A DNA stretch of 64,000 nucleotides. It comes from Candidatus Poribacteria bacterium. GTDB lineage: Bacteria; Poribacteria; WGA-4E; WGA-3G. A program made the position numbers and the translations under genes. Below, piece by piece: positions 44,635-53,656 of the stretch (the stretch's first letter is position 1; every line of letters starts with the position of its first letter). The DNA lies in the NCBI GenBank assembly GCA_022821965.1, contig JAJECN010000022.1:62001-126000 (forward strand). The letters are read 5' to 3'. The notes under the pieces are model-generated. The model was not told the origin of the DNA and made no database searches. It worked only from the letters and a program-made list of their open reading frames with translations.

Positions 44635-45264
44635 TCAGTTCCTCACATAGACTTTTTGTAAGAGGTCTCGATAATTCGCGACCGTCTCTGCATCACACGG
44701 CTTGTGTCCGTACCAGACTTCATCAAAAACAGTAATCGCAGGTCCGAGTGCGGTGTGTAGGTCGATGTCTTTTTGCGCTCGATGGAGATATTCGCGATTT
44801 GTTAGACTCCTATCATAGGGGAGCATACCGCGTTCTTGGAGGTGCAAAATAGCGGAGAGATAGAGGAAGCGGAGTGCGCCGCGAAAATCGCTTGCTGCCT
44901 CTGCGGTTTCCGCGCGAGCAAGGGCAGCTCTCTCTGTTTCTACATGCTCCAACTCGGTGTCCGACACGTCGTCGAATGCCTCGGTAATCAAATTCACTCG
45001 GATTTGGCGGATGAAAAAGACGATTACAATCCCCAATGCTACGGCTCCGAGAGGAAACAGAAGAAACCTGAGATCAGCATCCCAGTCCCGTCTGGGTTCA
45101 AGGAGTTTCAATAAAACTTCTCGGTATTTTTCGTAAGAAACCTCCATTTCTTCACGACGCTTCTCTAATTCTTCGCGAAATGCCTGTTCTTCAGTCTCCA
45201 TTGCGAAGAGCGCGAAAAAACCGATAAAGCACACTACGACACAAAGACAAACTCTTTTTTTCAC
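44635..45264 (-). CDS. DUF4129-domain membrane protein
   Basis: A 209-aa protein starting at GTG 45264, 2 nt after the preceding stop codon and after AGAGGTGG, so the track's 45342 start is too early. It has an N-terminal hydrophobic segment (CLCVVVCFIGFFALFAM), a coiled helical part, TM FLLFPLGAVALGIVIVFFI, and the C-terminal DUF4129 domain: AEAASDFRGALRFLYLSAILHLQERG then LTNREYLHRAQ and FDEVWYGHKPCD. DUF4129 is the cytosolic/periplasmic tail often fused to transglutaminases. Here it stands alone, as expected in a MoxR-DUF58 cluster. Confidence 0.85.
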   Translation of the reverse strand: MKKRVCLCVVVCFIGFFALFAMETEEQAFREELEKRREEMEVSYEKYREVLLKLLEPRRDWDADLRFLLFPLGAVALGIVIVFFIRQIRVNLITEAFDDVSDTELEHVETERAALARAETAEAASDFRGALRFLYLSAILHLQERGMLPYDRSLTNREYLHRAQKDIDLHTALGPAITVFDEVWYGHKPCDAETVANYRDLLQKVYVRN

Positions 45265-45266
45265 GG

Positions 45267-46376
45267 TTATACCACCTCTTTTACAGCATCCGTTTGCCCA
45301 TCTATCCGTTCGAGATAGAGTTGTGTCGTTAAAATCGCCCATATCGGCACCAAAAAGGTAGCAATCAAACCCTTGACAATAAGGATCGCCACCGTGGTGG
45401 GAACACTCAATAATTGCGGCAGCACTATCTCAATATCACCACCAATGAAGAGACTCAAGAACTTGAGAGGCGGTAACGCCTCGCGAATTGGTGCGAGATC
45501 CGAGATAAACATAGAAAACGCGAACAACGCAATACCGAGCAGTACAGAGGTAATAACAGAAGCAATCCAACCTGTCAGAAGATAAATCCCGAAAAAACGT
45601 AATCTTGCGCCGCTGACCAACGCATGACTCCGGCGAAAAATGCCGATGATGGAGTTATTCTCAAGGATGAGGCATGGGTTGTAGAGGCTCAACGTCACAA
45701 GAAAATAAATATGTAAAACATTGGAAACCGTAATCAAAAATAACGTCAACTCAAAGGGTAATATACGATTCAGCGAAGGTATCAACAATGAAACTAATCC
45801 ATAGAGACTGGCAACCACCTCCAGAATTAAGACGAAGAGCACAAGTGCCCCTAAAACCATCAATGCTTTGCGTCCAGTTTGCCGCCACATTTCACGCGCG
45901 GTTGGCGAAGTCAGATCCTGTGCAATATCGGTAGCCTGTGAGTCACGTGATATGCGGGCAACAGCGAGGGACAGTGGACAGAACGTTAGCAGTAGCAGGA
46001 TTAGGAGACTGTATTCAAAACTTCGGAAATTGAGTTCCCATCTCCATGTAATCCCTTTATCGTCGGTTGAATAGAAAGAGGGTATCAGATAGAATTGCCA
46101 ATTCACACCTGACGACTTTGTATCGGCACGAACACTCGTAATCGTGGGATGAATGGCACTGAGCGTGTTAACATTCGCAGTGACTGTGCCGTCAAGTCTG
46201 TTGAAGGAATCATTAATATCTTGCTCAAACCGTGAAATGCTAAAGAAAAACAGCGCAATATCCAATATAATTGCGATGATCGAAACCGGCATCATGATAC
46301 GCCAGAACAGACCACCGTGATTGCGATAGAGTGTAACAATTTTTCCAGCACGTCTGGTGCGTTGATTGTCAAGCAT
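45267..46376 (-). CDS. Polytopic membrane protein of the MoxR cluster
   Basis: A 369-aa protein with about six TM segments: IMMPVSIIAIILDIALFFFSI, SLLILLLLTFCPLSLAVA, ALMVLGALVLFVLILEVVASLYGL, ELTLFLITVSNVLHIYFLVTLSLY, and a YLLTGWIASVITSVLLGIALFAFSMFI pair. An extracytoplasmic loop (60-110) follows the first TM. The NPCLILENNSIIGIFRRSHALVSG loop is like the VEERS...LKRSRELVKGR loop of the neighbouring GPDPase-membrane-domain-like proteins, suggesting distant homology. I cannot name a function. It starts 45 bp after the 294-aa gene and is tightly coupled to the DUF4129 gene. Confidence 0.75.
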   Translation of the reverse strand: MLDNQRTRRAGKIVTLYRNHGGLFWRIMMPVSIIAIILDIALFFFSISRFEQDINDSFNRLDGTVTANVNTLSAIHPTITSVRADTKSSGVNWQFYLIPSFYSTDDKGITWRWELNFRSFEYSLLILLLLTFCPLSLAVARISRDSQATDIAQDLTSPTAREMWRQTGRKALMVLGALVLFVLILEVVASLYGLVSLLIPSLNRILPFELTLFLITVSNVLHIYFLVTLSLYNPCLILENNSIIGIFRRSHALVSGARLRFFGIYLLTGWIASVITSVLLGIALFAFSMFISDLAPIREALPPLKFLSLFIGGDIEIVLPQLLSVPTTVAILIVKGLIATFLVPIWAILTTQLYLERIDGQTDAVKEVV

Positions 46377-46421
46377 CTTGATTTCCTTACCACTGTCTTT
46401 GAAAAGTGTGGCAGCGACTTT

Positions 46422-47306
46422 CTAATCCGTTACCTGCATCTCAATATCAAAAGCCTCTTTCCGAATCCGCAGATCGAAGTAGAGCAGTGTCGAACCGATA
46501 AGTGCAATCGGCATTGTTAGCGTGGCAATGAGTAGCCCAACAAAACGCTGAACAGCGTAAGTAAACCACCCAGCCTCGGTTGGGGTTGGCGCAAATAAAC
46601 GGCGGAGCATATCCAATATACCGTTACCCCCGTCAGTTTGTTCAGTTGCGATGATCCCTGCCAATGTGAGAATAAACTCAATAGAAATGTAAAGAATGAT
46701 TGTTATCATTCCAGAGATTAGATAAATTGATAGCACAATTCCAAGCACTCGCCACCAACTACCTTTAACCAATTCCGTACTGCGCCCCAACGCATTCCAC
46801 GCTTTGCTCTCCTCAATCAGGACAGGTAGACTATAGAGATTCCACCGAACTCCAAAATAGATACCGAAAGGAATACCAATAACCGTAATACACAAACCTA
46901 CCGTACCCAATAGCCAGAGGACACTGCTGCCGAGATAGGGCCAAAAACGGCGGAACGCCTGTTGAAAGGCAGCTCCTGAGGTCATCTCTCTTCCTAAGTA
47001 GACTTGCGCGCTCGCGTACATTAACCCCGCAGTCACCAACAAAGAGATTACAGAAGTCGCCATTAAACTGAACCCTGCTATAATGAAAATCGTACTCGGT
47101 GTCGCTTCCAGTATAAAATAGGCAGAGATCAAATCTACTGCAAATCCCAAAACGAGATAAACGGCTGCAATCTTTAACAATAGGTGGTAGTGGTTACGAT
47201 AGACAGTAAATATCCCGTCCAGAATATCCGTGAAATTCATCGGTTGTAGAGGTGCCGTATCGGTTTGACTGTCATTTGTCTGCGCTAATTCGTTGCGTTC
47301 TTGCAT
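46422..47306 (-). CDS. Polytopic membrane protein, paralogue of the 323-aa protein
   Basis: A 294-aa protein with the lead QPMNFTDILDGIFTVYRNHYHLLLKI, matching RPMGFGDLLDAIFSLYRAHF in the gene at 38 kb. About six TM helices follow (IAAVYLVLGFAVDLISAYFIL, TSVISLLVTAGLMYASAQVYL, LGSSVLWLLGTVGLCITVIGIPFGIYFGV). The loop PVLIEESKAWNALGRSTELVKGSWWRVLGI is shared with the same family. First gene of the minus-strand cluster that leads into MoxR-DUF58, so probably part of the same envelope function. Role unknown. Confidence 0.78.
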   Translation of the reverse strand: MQERNELAQTNDSQTDTAPLQPMNFTDILDGIFTVYRNHYHLLLKIAAVYLVLGFAVDLISAYFILEATPSTIFIIAGFSLMATSVISLLVTAGLMYASAQVYLGREMTSGAAFQQAFRRFWPYLGSSVLWLLGTVGLCITVIGIPFGIYFGVRWNLYSLPVLIEESKAWNALGRSTELVKGSWWRVLGIVLSIYLISGMITIILYISIEFILTLAGIIATEQTDGGNGILDMLRRLFAPTPTEAGWFTYAVQRFVGLLIATLTMPIALIGSTLLYFDLRIRKEAFDIEMQVTD

Positions 47307-47404
47307 GTTCTCTCCAAGGTCTGAGGGTCGTTATTATTACAAACTATCTTACCACATTTTGTGCTTTACATCAAATTTACGAACTATGTACCCGCAGGGG
47401 CATT

Positions 47405-47521
47405 TATAGTGAATATACAATTATGTATACACCAAAAGAGGGCGAGGATACAATCCTCGCCAGCGGAGGTGGCAGGTCTCGCTTCTATTGAAATGTAAAC
47501 TTATTTTCATAATTCACCATA
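47405..47521. repeat. 117-bp MITE-like element, copy 3
   Basis: It starts TATAGTGAATATACAATTATG and ends AATTCACCATA, with the core GGCGAGGATACAATCCTCGCC. It is almost identical to copies 1 and 2; the TATAGTGAA end is intermediate to the divergent copies. Confidence 0.85.
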
Positions 47522-47700
47522 TTTCTACACAGATACCATCCGTACGGGATTCAAGAGGTTTTTGAAAGCTTCAAGGTTTTTGTGTAAAATCCGGTGCGGT
47601 TAGGAATGCAGATCGCAAATGTAAAGCAAAGACAAATTTGGTTTCCGCGTGTGGGAGACCAAATTTGGGTGAGTACACCGCAAAACCGAACCTACCGGAC
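47522..47700. repeat. Composite dispersed-repeat block
   Basis: It carries ATACCATCCGTACGGGATTCAAG, AGGTTTTTGTGTAAAATCCGG, GTGCGGTTAGGAATGCAGATCGC and GTGAGTACACCGCAAAACCG. The same order of modules is found at 32686-32876. No gene is present. Confidence 0.7.
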
Positions 47701-47744
47701 TGGATCTGCGACGGTTATTTTTCTTAAATTGACCCTATGGTTAA

Positions 47745-47780
47745 ATAAAAAAGGCAAGAACGGCGTGTTCTTGCCTTTTT
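47745..47780. terminator. Bidirectional terminator-like hairpin of the LamG gene
   Basis: GGCAAGAAC-ggcgt-GTTCTTGCC (9-bp stem) is flanked by AAAAAA and TTTTT, so it can end transcription in either direction. It lies 12 bp after the LamG stop codon on the minus strand. Confidence 0.9.
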
Positions 47781-47791
47781 GTGTAGAGCCG

Positions 47792-48592
47792 TTATTGCTT
47801 TATATATGCCCATGTAGTGGTGAGTTTGTCGGTGGGGGAAACGGCGAACGCCTTTTCTAATCCATCATCCATGATACTCTGAATCTCATCCTCACCCAGA
47901 GCCACACTAAAAATACCCACGTCGTCAATGATGCCTCTGTATTTACCGGCATAACCAGAGCCGATGAGCAAACTAAGATCACTCGGACTGGAGTCTCCGC
48001 ACGGATGGGCACCACATTTTAGCCACTTACTCTCGGCGGTAACTTCACCGTCTTTGTACATTTTATACTCGCGTTTTGAGACGTCTCTCGTCTCAGCGAC
48101 GTGAATCCATTCATCGTCTACGAAAGTACCAGGGGAAGGTCTCGTAACCTCCACATAAGGTTGACAATTTCCGCCACAATCACCCCAATAAAAGCTCAAC
48201 CGCCCATCAGGTTCCTGTGTCAAGCAGCCTTCACCGCCATAAGATTTGCAAACTGTGTTTTGGCGACCTGCACCTACGCTTTCAGGTCTAACCCAATAAA
48301 CAATTGTCACGTCTCCGTGGAACTGAAGTGATTTGTTATTACCCATATCCACAAAAGATGTGCCATCAAACTCCAGGGCCTTACCAAATTTGCCATCCAC
48401 CCACTTAGGTTTATTGGTGAGTGTACCGTCGTTCCCGTTTTGAGAGGAATCTTTTGCAATATCCCCCTTACCTTCGTCAAATTTCCATACACCTACGATA
48501 GTTTCAGGGTCTATCAGTGCATAACTTGAAGTCGTTAGTATACCTATAGTAAACAGAACGACTATACCTATCCATACCAATCTGATTTTCAT
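47792..48592 (-). CDS. Secreted LamG (concanavalin A-like lectin) domain protein
   Basis: A 266-aa protein with a signal peptide (MKIRLVWIGIVVLFTIGILTTSSYA). The LamG/Laminin_G_3 domain follows: GVWKFDEGKGDIAKDSSQNGNDGTL (the D-x-S-G-N-G-N-x-G start), GKALEFDGTSFVDM, FHGDVTIVYWVRPES, WIHVAETRDVSKREYKMYKDGE and GIIDDVGIFSVALGEDEIQSIMDDG. Such domains bind glycans. ATG 48592 follows AAGGAG and gives the signal peptide, so the track's 301-aa version is too long. Tandem hairpin repeats lie upstream and a strong terminator follows. Confidence 0.88.
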   Translation of the reverse strand: MKIRLVWIGIVVLFTIGILTTSSYALIDPETIVGVWKFDEGKGDIAKDSSQNGNDGTLTNKPKWVDGKFGKALEFDGTSFVDMGNNKSLQFHGDVTIVYWVRPESVGAGRQNTVCKSYGGEGCLTQEPDGRLSFYWGDCGGNCQPYVEVTRPSPGTFVDDEWIHVAETRDVSKREYKMYKDGEVTAESKWLKCGAHPCGDSSPSDLSLLIGSGYAGKYRGIIDDVGIFSVALGEDEIQSIMDDGLEKAFAVSPTDKLTTTWAYIKQ

Positions 48593-48903
48593 CTGTCTAC
48601 TCCTTTTTATGTAGTAGGCGAGGTTGCAAACCTCGCCAGCGGCGTTTGAGCTTATAGTAGGCAAGGTTCCTACGGGGAAATACCCTATCAAAAACACCTC
48701 GCCAGCAGCGTTTGGGCTTTTTGTCTTGAATAACTTGTGTACGTATTTTTGAACTTTACTATAACAGATTTAGCGAAATAGTCAAGAAAAATTTCTGCTG
48801 CGTATATACTTGAGAACCCTTGTAGCATAGACTGTGAGTCTGTGCGTGTATAGGACGCAAACTAAAAGTTTGCGCTACAAAAGAGAAAATTAAATGACCC
48901 TGG
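48593..48903. repeat. Repeat-rich gap with a truncated MITE and a divergent copy 4
   Basis: It contains a GGCGAGGTTGCAAACCTCGCC hairpin (48617-48637), a divergent copy of the MITE-like element (48653-48763) and the hairpin GCAAACTAAAAGTTTGC with GCTACAAAAG tail near 48850. Confidence 0.7.
48653..48763. repeat. MITE-like element, divergent copy 4
   Basis: It begins TATAGTAGGCAAGGTT, contains CACCTCGCCAGCAGCG and ends GAACTTTACTATA. The right end matches the copy at 60919-61035, and the core is disrupted. Confidence 0.6.
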
Positions 48904-48932
48904 TTGCTTTGCGCAGATAGATGTGGTATACT
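48904..48932 (+). promoter_or_regulatory. Sigma70-type promoter of the acyltransferase gene
   Basis: TTGCTT, 17-bp spacer, TATACT. The -10 box lies inside the ORF track's upstream extension and so supports the start at 48972. Confidence 0.7.
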
Positions 48933-48971
48933 CTATCGTATGATAGGATTCATGACGAAGGAGACATAGGG

Positions 48972-49877
48972 ATGTCCACTGCGCGTGTTCGATGGAAGGA
49001 TAGATGCGTATATAGAATAGTGTCTATTTTTGGATGGTGGTGCTGTCGCCTTCCGAAAAGGTGGGCAATGCAATTGGGGAAAGGTATCGGCATCCTCTTC
49101 TATTATCTCGTCAAAAAACGGCGGGACATCGCTTTGGACAATCTGAAAATCGCGTTCGGTAGCTATCTCACAACATCAAAGCGCACAGAAATCTGCAAGG
49201 CGAGCTTTATCAACGTCGGTAAGACCTGCATTGAATTCCTACGATTTCCTAAACTAAATGCTGAAAACATTTGGAACGAGGTCTCCGTAGACGGAGCAGA
49301 AAATCTCCGCGCCGCTTTGGTAGGGGGTAAAGGCGCGATCGTCTTCCTGCCACATTTCGGGAATTGGGAGCTGCTTTCGCTTGTATACGGTGCCCTAATC
49401 CCGAATCGGGCGAAAGCTATCGCTTTCCCGATAAAAAACACTTTGCTTAACACTTACATTTGGCAGCACCGCGAGCAGATGAGTCTAAAACTGATTCCTC
49501 GGAAGCGTGCAATCCGAGAGACACTGGGTGCCCTTAAAAACAATCAGGCAGTCGGGTTTTTCGCAGATCAGAATGCCGGTCCAGAAGGTGTATTCGTCGA
49601 TTTTTTAGGGAAGCCAGCTTCAGCAGCCCGCGGTCCCGCCGTCTTAGCACGAAAGACCGGGGCACCGCTCCTCTTCTCCCTTAGTGTCCGTCAACCAGAC
49701 GATCGGCACCGAGTCTATATTTCATCTCCAATTCACGTCAAAGCCTCCGATAATCTTGAACAGGATGTTGAAATTTACACAACACAGATGTTGGCACAAT
49801 TGGAAACATATATTCATAAATACCCTGAACAGTGGCTATGGCTTCACAATCGTTGGAAAACACAACTTTCGAGATAA
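48972..49877 (+). CDS. LpxL/HtrB-type lysophospholipid/lipid A acyltransferase
   Basis: A 301-aa membrane-associated acyltransferase that adds a secondary acyl chain to lipid A or a similar lipid. The catalytic HX4E motif is in FLPHFGNWELLS (about residue 117-122). Other marks are an N-terminal membrane helix GIGILFYYLVKKRRDIALDNLKIAFG and later GFFADQNAGPEGVFVDFLGKPASAARGPAVLA. ATG 48972 follows AAGGAG; the 17-residue upstream extension lies over the promoter. It implies an outer membrane with lipid A-like lipid. It stands alone upstream of ctpA with 106 bp between. Confidence 0.9.
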   Translation: MSTARVRWKDRCVYRIVSIFGWWCCRLPKRWAMQLGKGIGILFYYLVKKRRDIALDNLKIAFGSYLTTSKRTEICKASFINVGKTCIEFLRFPKLNAENIWNEVSVDGAENLRAALVGGKGAIVFLPHFGNWELLSLVYGALIPNRAKAIAFPIKNTLLNTYIWQHREQMSLKLIPRKRAIRETLGALKNNQAVGFFADQNAGPEGVFVDFLGKPASAARGPAVLARKTGAPLLFSLSVRQPDDRHRVYISSPIHVKASDNLEQDVEIYTTQMLAQLETYIHKYPEQWLWLHNRWKTQLSR

Positions 49878-49983
49878 AAATTGTATTGCATCAAGTCTGA
49901 ATTCATGTTAGAATAGAACGAATCCCAAAAATGTTGACAAAGTTTACGTTAAAATAAATTTTAGATTACAAAGGGAAATCCTC

Positions 49984-51531
49984 ATGAAAAGATACACTTT
50001 GTCCTTCATCGTTTTAGTGATTGCTATCGGCATTCCATTTCTGCTCATTACTCCAAACGAAAGAGATGCGATGAGTGGAAATGAACGCGTGACGCGCGAG
50101 TTGCTAAACGACGCGCTCAGAAAAGCGGTTCAAATTGCGACAGAGAATTATTATAAGCCGATAGAAGATCCGAACAAGATGTATCGTGGTGCGATCAAAG
50201 GGGCGTTGGCATCCCTTGAAGATGATTACACGTACTATATCTTGAAGCGTGAGCATCAGCGCGCCGTCGAAAATCTCTATAACGCGGAATTTGGAGGACT
50301 TGGTGTTCAAATCTATGACGACCACCGTGGGTTCATTAAGATTTCTAAACCGATTCCGAATACCCCCGCTGCGCTGGCGAATCTCCAAGCGGGCGATTAC
50401 ATTACCAAAGTTGACGGTAAGCGGATCCATCTGAGCGAAAAAACTGGTATGACGCGTGCCAGCGTGATCGATTTACTGCGCGGAGAAACGGGTACTGATG
50501 TAACGATCACAGTGCAGCGCAAATTTCTTGAACCCTTCGATGTAACGCTGACGCGTGCGATTGTTCCGATCAGGAGCGTGAAATCCACGATGCTTGACGG
50601 GGATATCGGGTATATTCAGATTTCAGGATTCATCGGAAATAAGGAAGGGACAGAAGAAGAGTTTAAAAATGCGCTCACAGCACACAAAGCCGGGGGCATG
50701 AAATCCCTCATTTTAGATCTACGAGGCAATCAAGGTGGACTTCTGAACGCTGCATATCACATTGCGGATGCTTTTATTGACAAAGGTCTCATCGTGTCAA
50801 CAAAAAGCGAAACAAACAGAAAATTTGATGAAGAATATCCAGCGACCCCCAATATCTTGTGTCCACTGGATATTCCACTCGTTGTGCTCGTCAATGAATA
50901 TAGCGCGAGTGCTTCCGAAATCGTAGCGGGTGCGATTAAGGATACGCGTCGCGGGATACTCGTCGGTCAGAAAACTTACGGCAAAGGGGTCGTCCAAAAA
51001 CGCTACGAACTGTCAGATGGCAGCTCAATGTCGCTCACGATCTCAACTTATTATACACCGAATGGCACTTCAATTAACGAGGTAGGGATCACGCCACAGG
51101 TCTCTGTTGCGCGTGAAGAACCCGATGAGATAGAACATATCATGCTGAGAAAACTCGCTTCAACCGATTCCGTCGAAAATTTCGTTTCAAAATGGATTGA
51201 CGACGCGCATCAGAAACAGGGTGAAATGCCAAAAGATTTCTCTCTGCTTGAAAGGGATCTGCCGAAATTGCAGCAAACGCTTAAAGCGGAAGAAAATATC
51301 ACCCTCAGTCTACGATGGCTCAGCCCCCGTGCAAAGCAGATTTTTAACCTTTATGTCGGTATTGATCAGGTCGTAAATTTAGCGCACGACCAACAATTGA
51401 TAGAGGCAATCCGCATCATTGAAGCGAATGAGGTTGAGAAGTACCTTAACCCAACACCCGATGCAGCGGAACCTCCCTCAACGACACAAGCGAATATGCC
51501 TCCGGAACATGAGACGACAACTGAAGAATAG
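49984..51531 (+). CDS. Carboxyl-terminal processing protease (S41)
   Basis: A 515-aa periplasmic CtpA/Prc-type serine protease. A signal/anchor segment YTLSFIVLVIAIGIPFLLI opens it. The PDZ domain follows (GGLGVQIYDDHRGFIKISKPIPNTPAALANLQAGDYITKVDGK), then the catalytic core with strand GYIQISGFI. The nucleophile is in NEYSASASEIVAGAI (Ser near 309) and the general-base Lys in GQKTYGKGVVQ (near 333). It cleaves C-terminal tails of envelope proteins. The stop is 4 bp before the next gene's start, so the two are co-translated. Confidence 0.94.
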   Translation: MKRYTLSFIVLVIAIGIPFLLITPNERDAMSGNERVTRELLNDALRKAVQIATENYYKPIEDPNKMYRGAIKGALASLEDDYTYYILKREHQRAVENLYNAEFGGLGVQIYDDHRGFIKISKPIPNTPAALANLQAGDYITKVDGKRIHLSEKTGMTRASVIDLLRGETGTDVTITVQRKFLEPFDVTLTRAIVPIRSVKSTMLDGDIGYIQISGFIGNKEGTEEEFKNALTAHKAGGMKSLILDLRGNQGGLLNAAYHIADAFIDKGLIVSTKSETNRKFDEEYPATPNILCPLDIPLVVLVNEYSASASEIVAGAIKDTRRGILVGQKTYGKGVVQKRYELSDGSSMSLTISTYYTPNGTSINEVGITPQVSVAREEPDEIEHIMLRKLASTDSVENFVSKWIDDAHQKQGEMPKDFSLLERDLPKLQQTLKAEENITLSLRWLSPRAKQIFNLYVGIDQVVNLAHDQQLIEAIRIIEANEVEKYLNPTPDAAEPPSTTQANMPPEHETTTEE

Positions 51532-51535
51532 GCAT

Positions 51536-53467
51536 ATGAATTCCAGAACCGAGACCCCCCCCGATGTCATCACCAAAAAAGCAGTAATTGTCGGATTAAT
51601 TTTGGTGGTTGTCAATGCCTATTGGGTGGGGATAGCGAGTGAACTCTGGTATGCGGTCTACACACTGGTTTCACCGTTCTCCAATGCCGTTTTCACGTTA
51701 GTCATACTCCTCGTTCTCAATGTTCTACTCCGTAAACTTTCACCACGTATCGCCTTTACCCCTGCAGAATTGCTGCTCGTCTACATTATGGTGACGATGG
51801 TGTCCACGATCTCTGGACACGCGATGATGGCGATCCTCATGGGAACGCTTGCACACCCTTTTTGGTTTGCAAGCCCTGAAAACGAATGGGCGCAACTCTT
51901 TCTGCACCACATCCCGTCATGGCTTACGGTACACGAGTTTGAATGGTTAGCCGGTTATTATGAAGGGGAATCCAGTCTCTACTGGGCAGAACATCTCCGG
52001 ATTTGGATTAGACCGGCACTTCTCTGGTCTGGATTCATTTTCTTACTCTACGGTTCATTACTCTGTTTAGGACTGCTACTCCGCAAGCAGTGGATGGAAC
52101 GTGAAAAACTGAGTTTCCCACTAACGCAATTGCCGTTGCAAATGACAACCAATCGGGGTTTCTTTCGCTCCCGTGCGCTCTGGTTCGGTTTCGGATTCGC
52201 TGCGTTGCTTCGTGTGATGGCTGGGTTGCACGACATTTTTCCGGTTATCCCTGCGCTGCCTCCCAACTATCGGCTCGACCAGCACTTTACGGAGCGACCC
52301 TGGAACGCGATAGGTTATGCCTCAATGTCCTTTAATCTTGCGGTTGTTGGACTGACCTATTTCATGCCGCTCGACCTTGCGTTCTCGACATGGTTCTTTT
52401 TCTGGCTCACTCGCGCGGAACGTGTGATTGCGAGTGCAGTCGGTGTTACAAATATCAGTGTCCTGCATCTTAACGATCGCGCATCGGGTGCTTGGGTAGG
52501 CATCGCCGTACTGACGCTTTGGATGAGTCGGCGGCACTTCGCTCGTTTCTTCCGACATGTGATTGGGCGTGAGTGGGGTGACGATAGCAACGAACCCGTC
52601 TCTTACCGGACGGTAGCAGTGTTGACAGTGCTAAGTGTAGGACTTGTTTTCGGATTCTGCTATGCGGCGGGTATGTCGTTATGGGCAATTAGTGTATTTT
52701 ATGCGCTATTTATCGCATTCGCTATAGCAATCGGACGCGTGCGTGCCGAACTCGGTCCGCCCTATCACGAAGTTATCGGTATCAATCCACGGCAAATGAT
52801 GGTCAGTATGTTCGGGACGCGACAATTGGGGGCTGCAAACCTCACAATAATGACGTTCCTCTACGCTTTTAATCGTTGCAACCGTTCGCACCCGATGCCG
52901 AACCAGATTGAATCACTTCGGATCGGTGAACGCTCAGGAATGCCCGGAAAAACCTTGCTGCTGGGAATGGCACTTGCCATTGGAGTCGGCGCGTTGGCGA
53001 CATTCTGGACCTATTTGCAAGTCGCGTATCATTACGGCGTTCTGGCGCGATGTCAAGGCGTTGTCGGACGATTTGGATGGGAGAGTTTCAACCCGCTTCA
53101 GAGTTGGTTACAGCATCCCAAAGAACCGGATATTAGCGCGATTACCTTTATGTGTGGCGGGTTCGCGTTCGTGTTCCTTCTCAATTTTTTGCGGACACGT
53201 CTGCTGTGGTGGACGCTACATCCATCGGGCTATGTGCTTTCGGGCGCATCGTGGGGCGGACTCATCTATTTTTGGTTTCCTGTGATGGTAAGTTGGTTGA
53301 TTAAGTTCCTGATTCTCCGCTTTTGGGGTTGGCAGATGTATCGTAAAGCGATCCCTTTCTTCCTTGGATTAGTTTTAGGCGACTACATTCCGCGAAGTAT
53401 CTTGAGTCTCATCAGTTTTGCTTTGAATCTCTATATGCCTTCGTCCGGTGCGGGTCATACACTTTAG
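51536..53467 (+). CDS. Large polytopic membrane protein, DUF6785-like
   Basis: A 643-aa protein with about fourteen TM segments and almost no soluble loops. It starts IVGLILVVVNAYWVGIASELWY, with later helices TPAELLLVYIMVTMVSTISGHAMM and NLAVVGLTYFMPLDLAFSTWFFFWLTRAERV. I recognise it as the DUF6785/DUF6784-type membrane family found in poribacteria-like and planctomycete genomes, function unknown. The ATG at 51536 is 4 bp after the ctpA stop, while the track start at 51419 runs inside ctpA and is rejected. Coupling to a C-terminal processing protease suggests envelope quality control or maturation. Confidence 0.7.
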   Translation: MNSRTETPPDVITKKAVIVGLILVVVNAYWVGIASELWYAVYTLVSPFSNAVFTLVILLVLNVLLRKLSPRIAFTPAELLLVYIMVTMVSTISGHAMMAILMGTLAHPFWFASPENEWAQLFLHHIPSWLTVHEFEWLAGYYEGESSLYWAEHLRIWIRPALLWSGFIFLLYGSLLCLGLLLRKQWMEREKLSFPLTQLPLQMTTNRGFFRSRALWFGFGFAALLRVMAGLHDIFPVIPALPPNYRLDQHFTERPWNAIGYASMSFNLAVVGLTYFMPLDLAFSTWFFFWLTRAERVIASAVGVTNISVLHLNDRASGAWVGIAVLTLWMSRRHFARFFRHVIGREWGDDSNEPVSYRTVAVLTVLSVGLVFGFCYAAGMSLWAISVFYALFIAFAIAIGRVRAELGPPYHEVIGINPRQMMVSMFGTRQLGAANLTIMTFLYAFNRCNRSHPMPNQIESLRIGERSGMPGKTLLLGMALAIGVGALATFWTYLQVAYHYGVLARCQGVVGRFGWESFNPLQSWLQHPKEPDISAITFMCGGFAFVFLLNFLRTRLLWWTLHPSGYVLSGASWGGLIYFWFPVMVSWLIKFLILRFWGWQMYRKAIPFFLGLVLGDYIPRSILSLISFALNLYMPSSGAGHTL

Positions 53468-53656
53468 TGTTGGTTGTCAGTTTTCAGTTGTCACGAGAGG
53501 ACGACCTTGTGGCCCTTGTAGCACAAACTTTCGAGTTTGTGTGCTATGGGCGCAAACTGGAAAGTTTTGCGGCGTACTCGCCCAGATGCGACGTGCATCG
53601 CGCTACAATGTGCTTTTATCAAACTCGCGAACTATGCATTCGCTGGAGATTAGAGA
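53468..53656. repeat. Dispersed repeats, including the 83-bp repeat
   Basis: It has GGTTGTCAGTTTTCAGTTGTCAC satellite sequence, the hairpin GCACAAACTTTCGAGTTTGTGTGC with CTATG tail, and 53541-53623 nearly identical to 40924-41006. Confidence 0.75.

Noticed and set aside
51419-51535. 39-residue extension of the 643-aa membrane protein
   Set aside because: It runs inside the ctpA coding region in another frame and lacks family similarity; ATG 51536 follows the ctpA stop.
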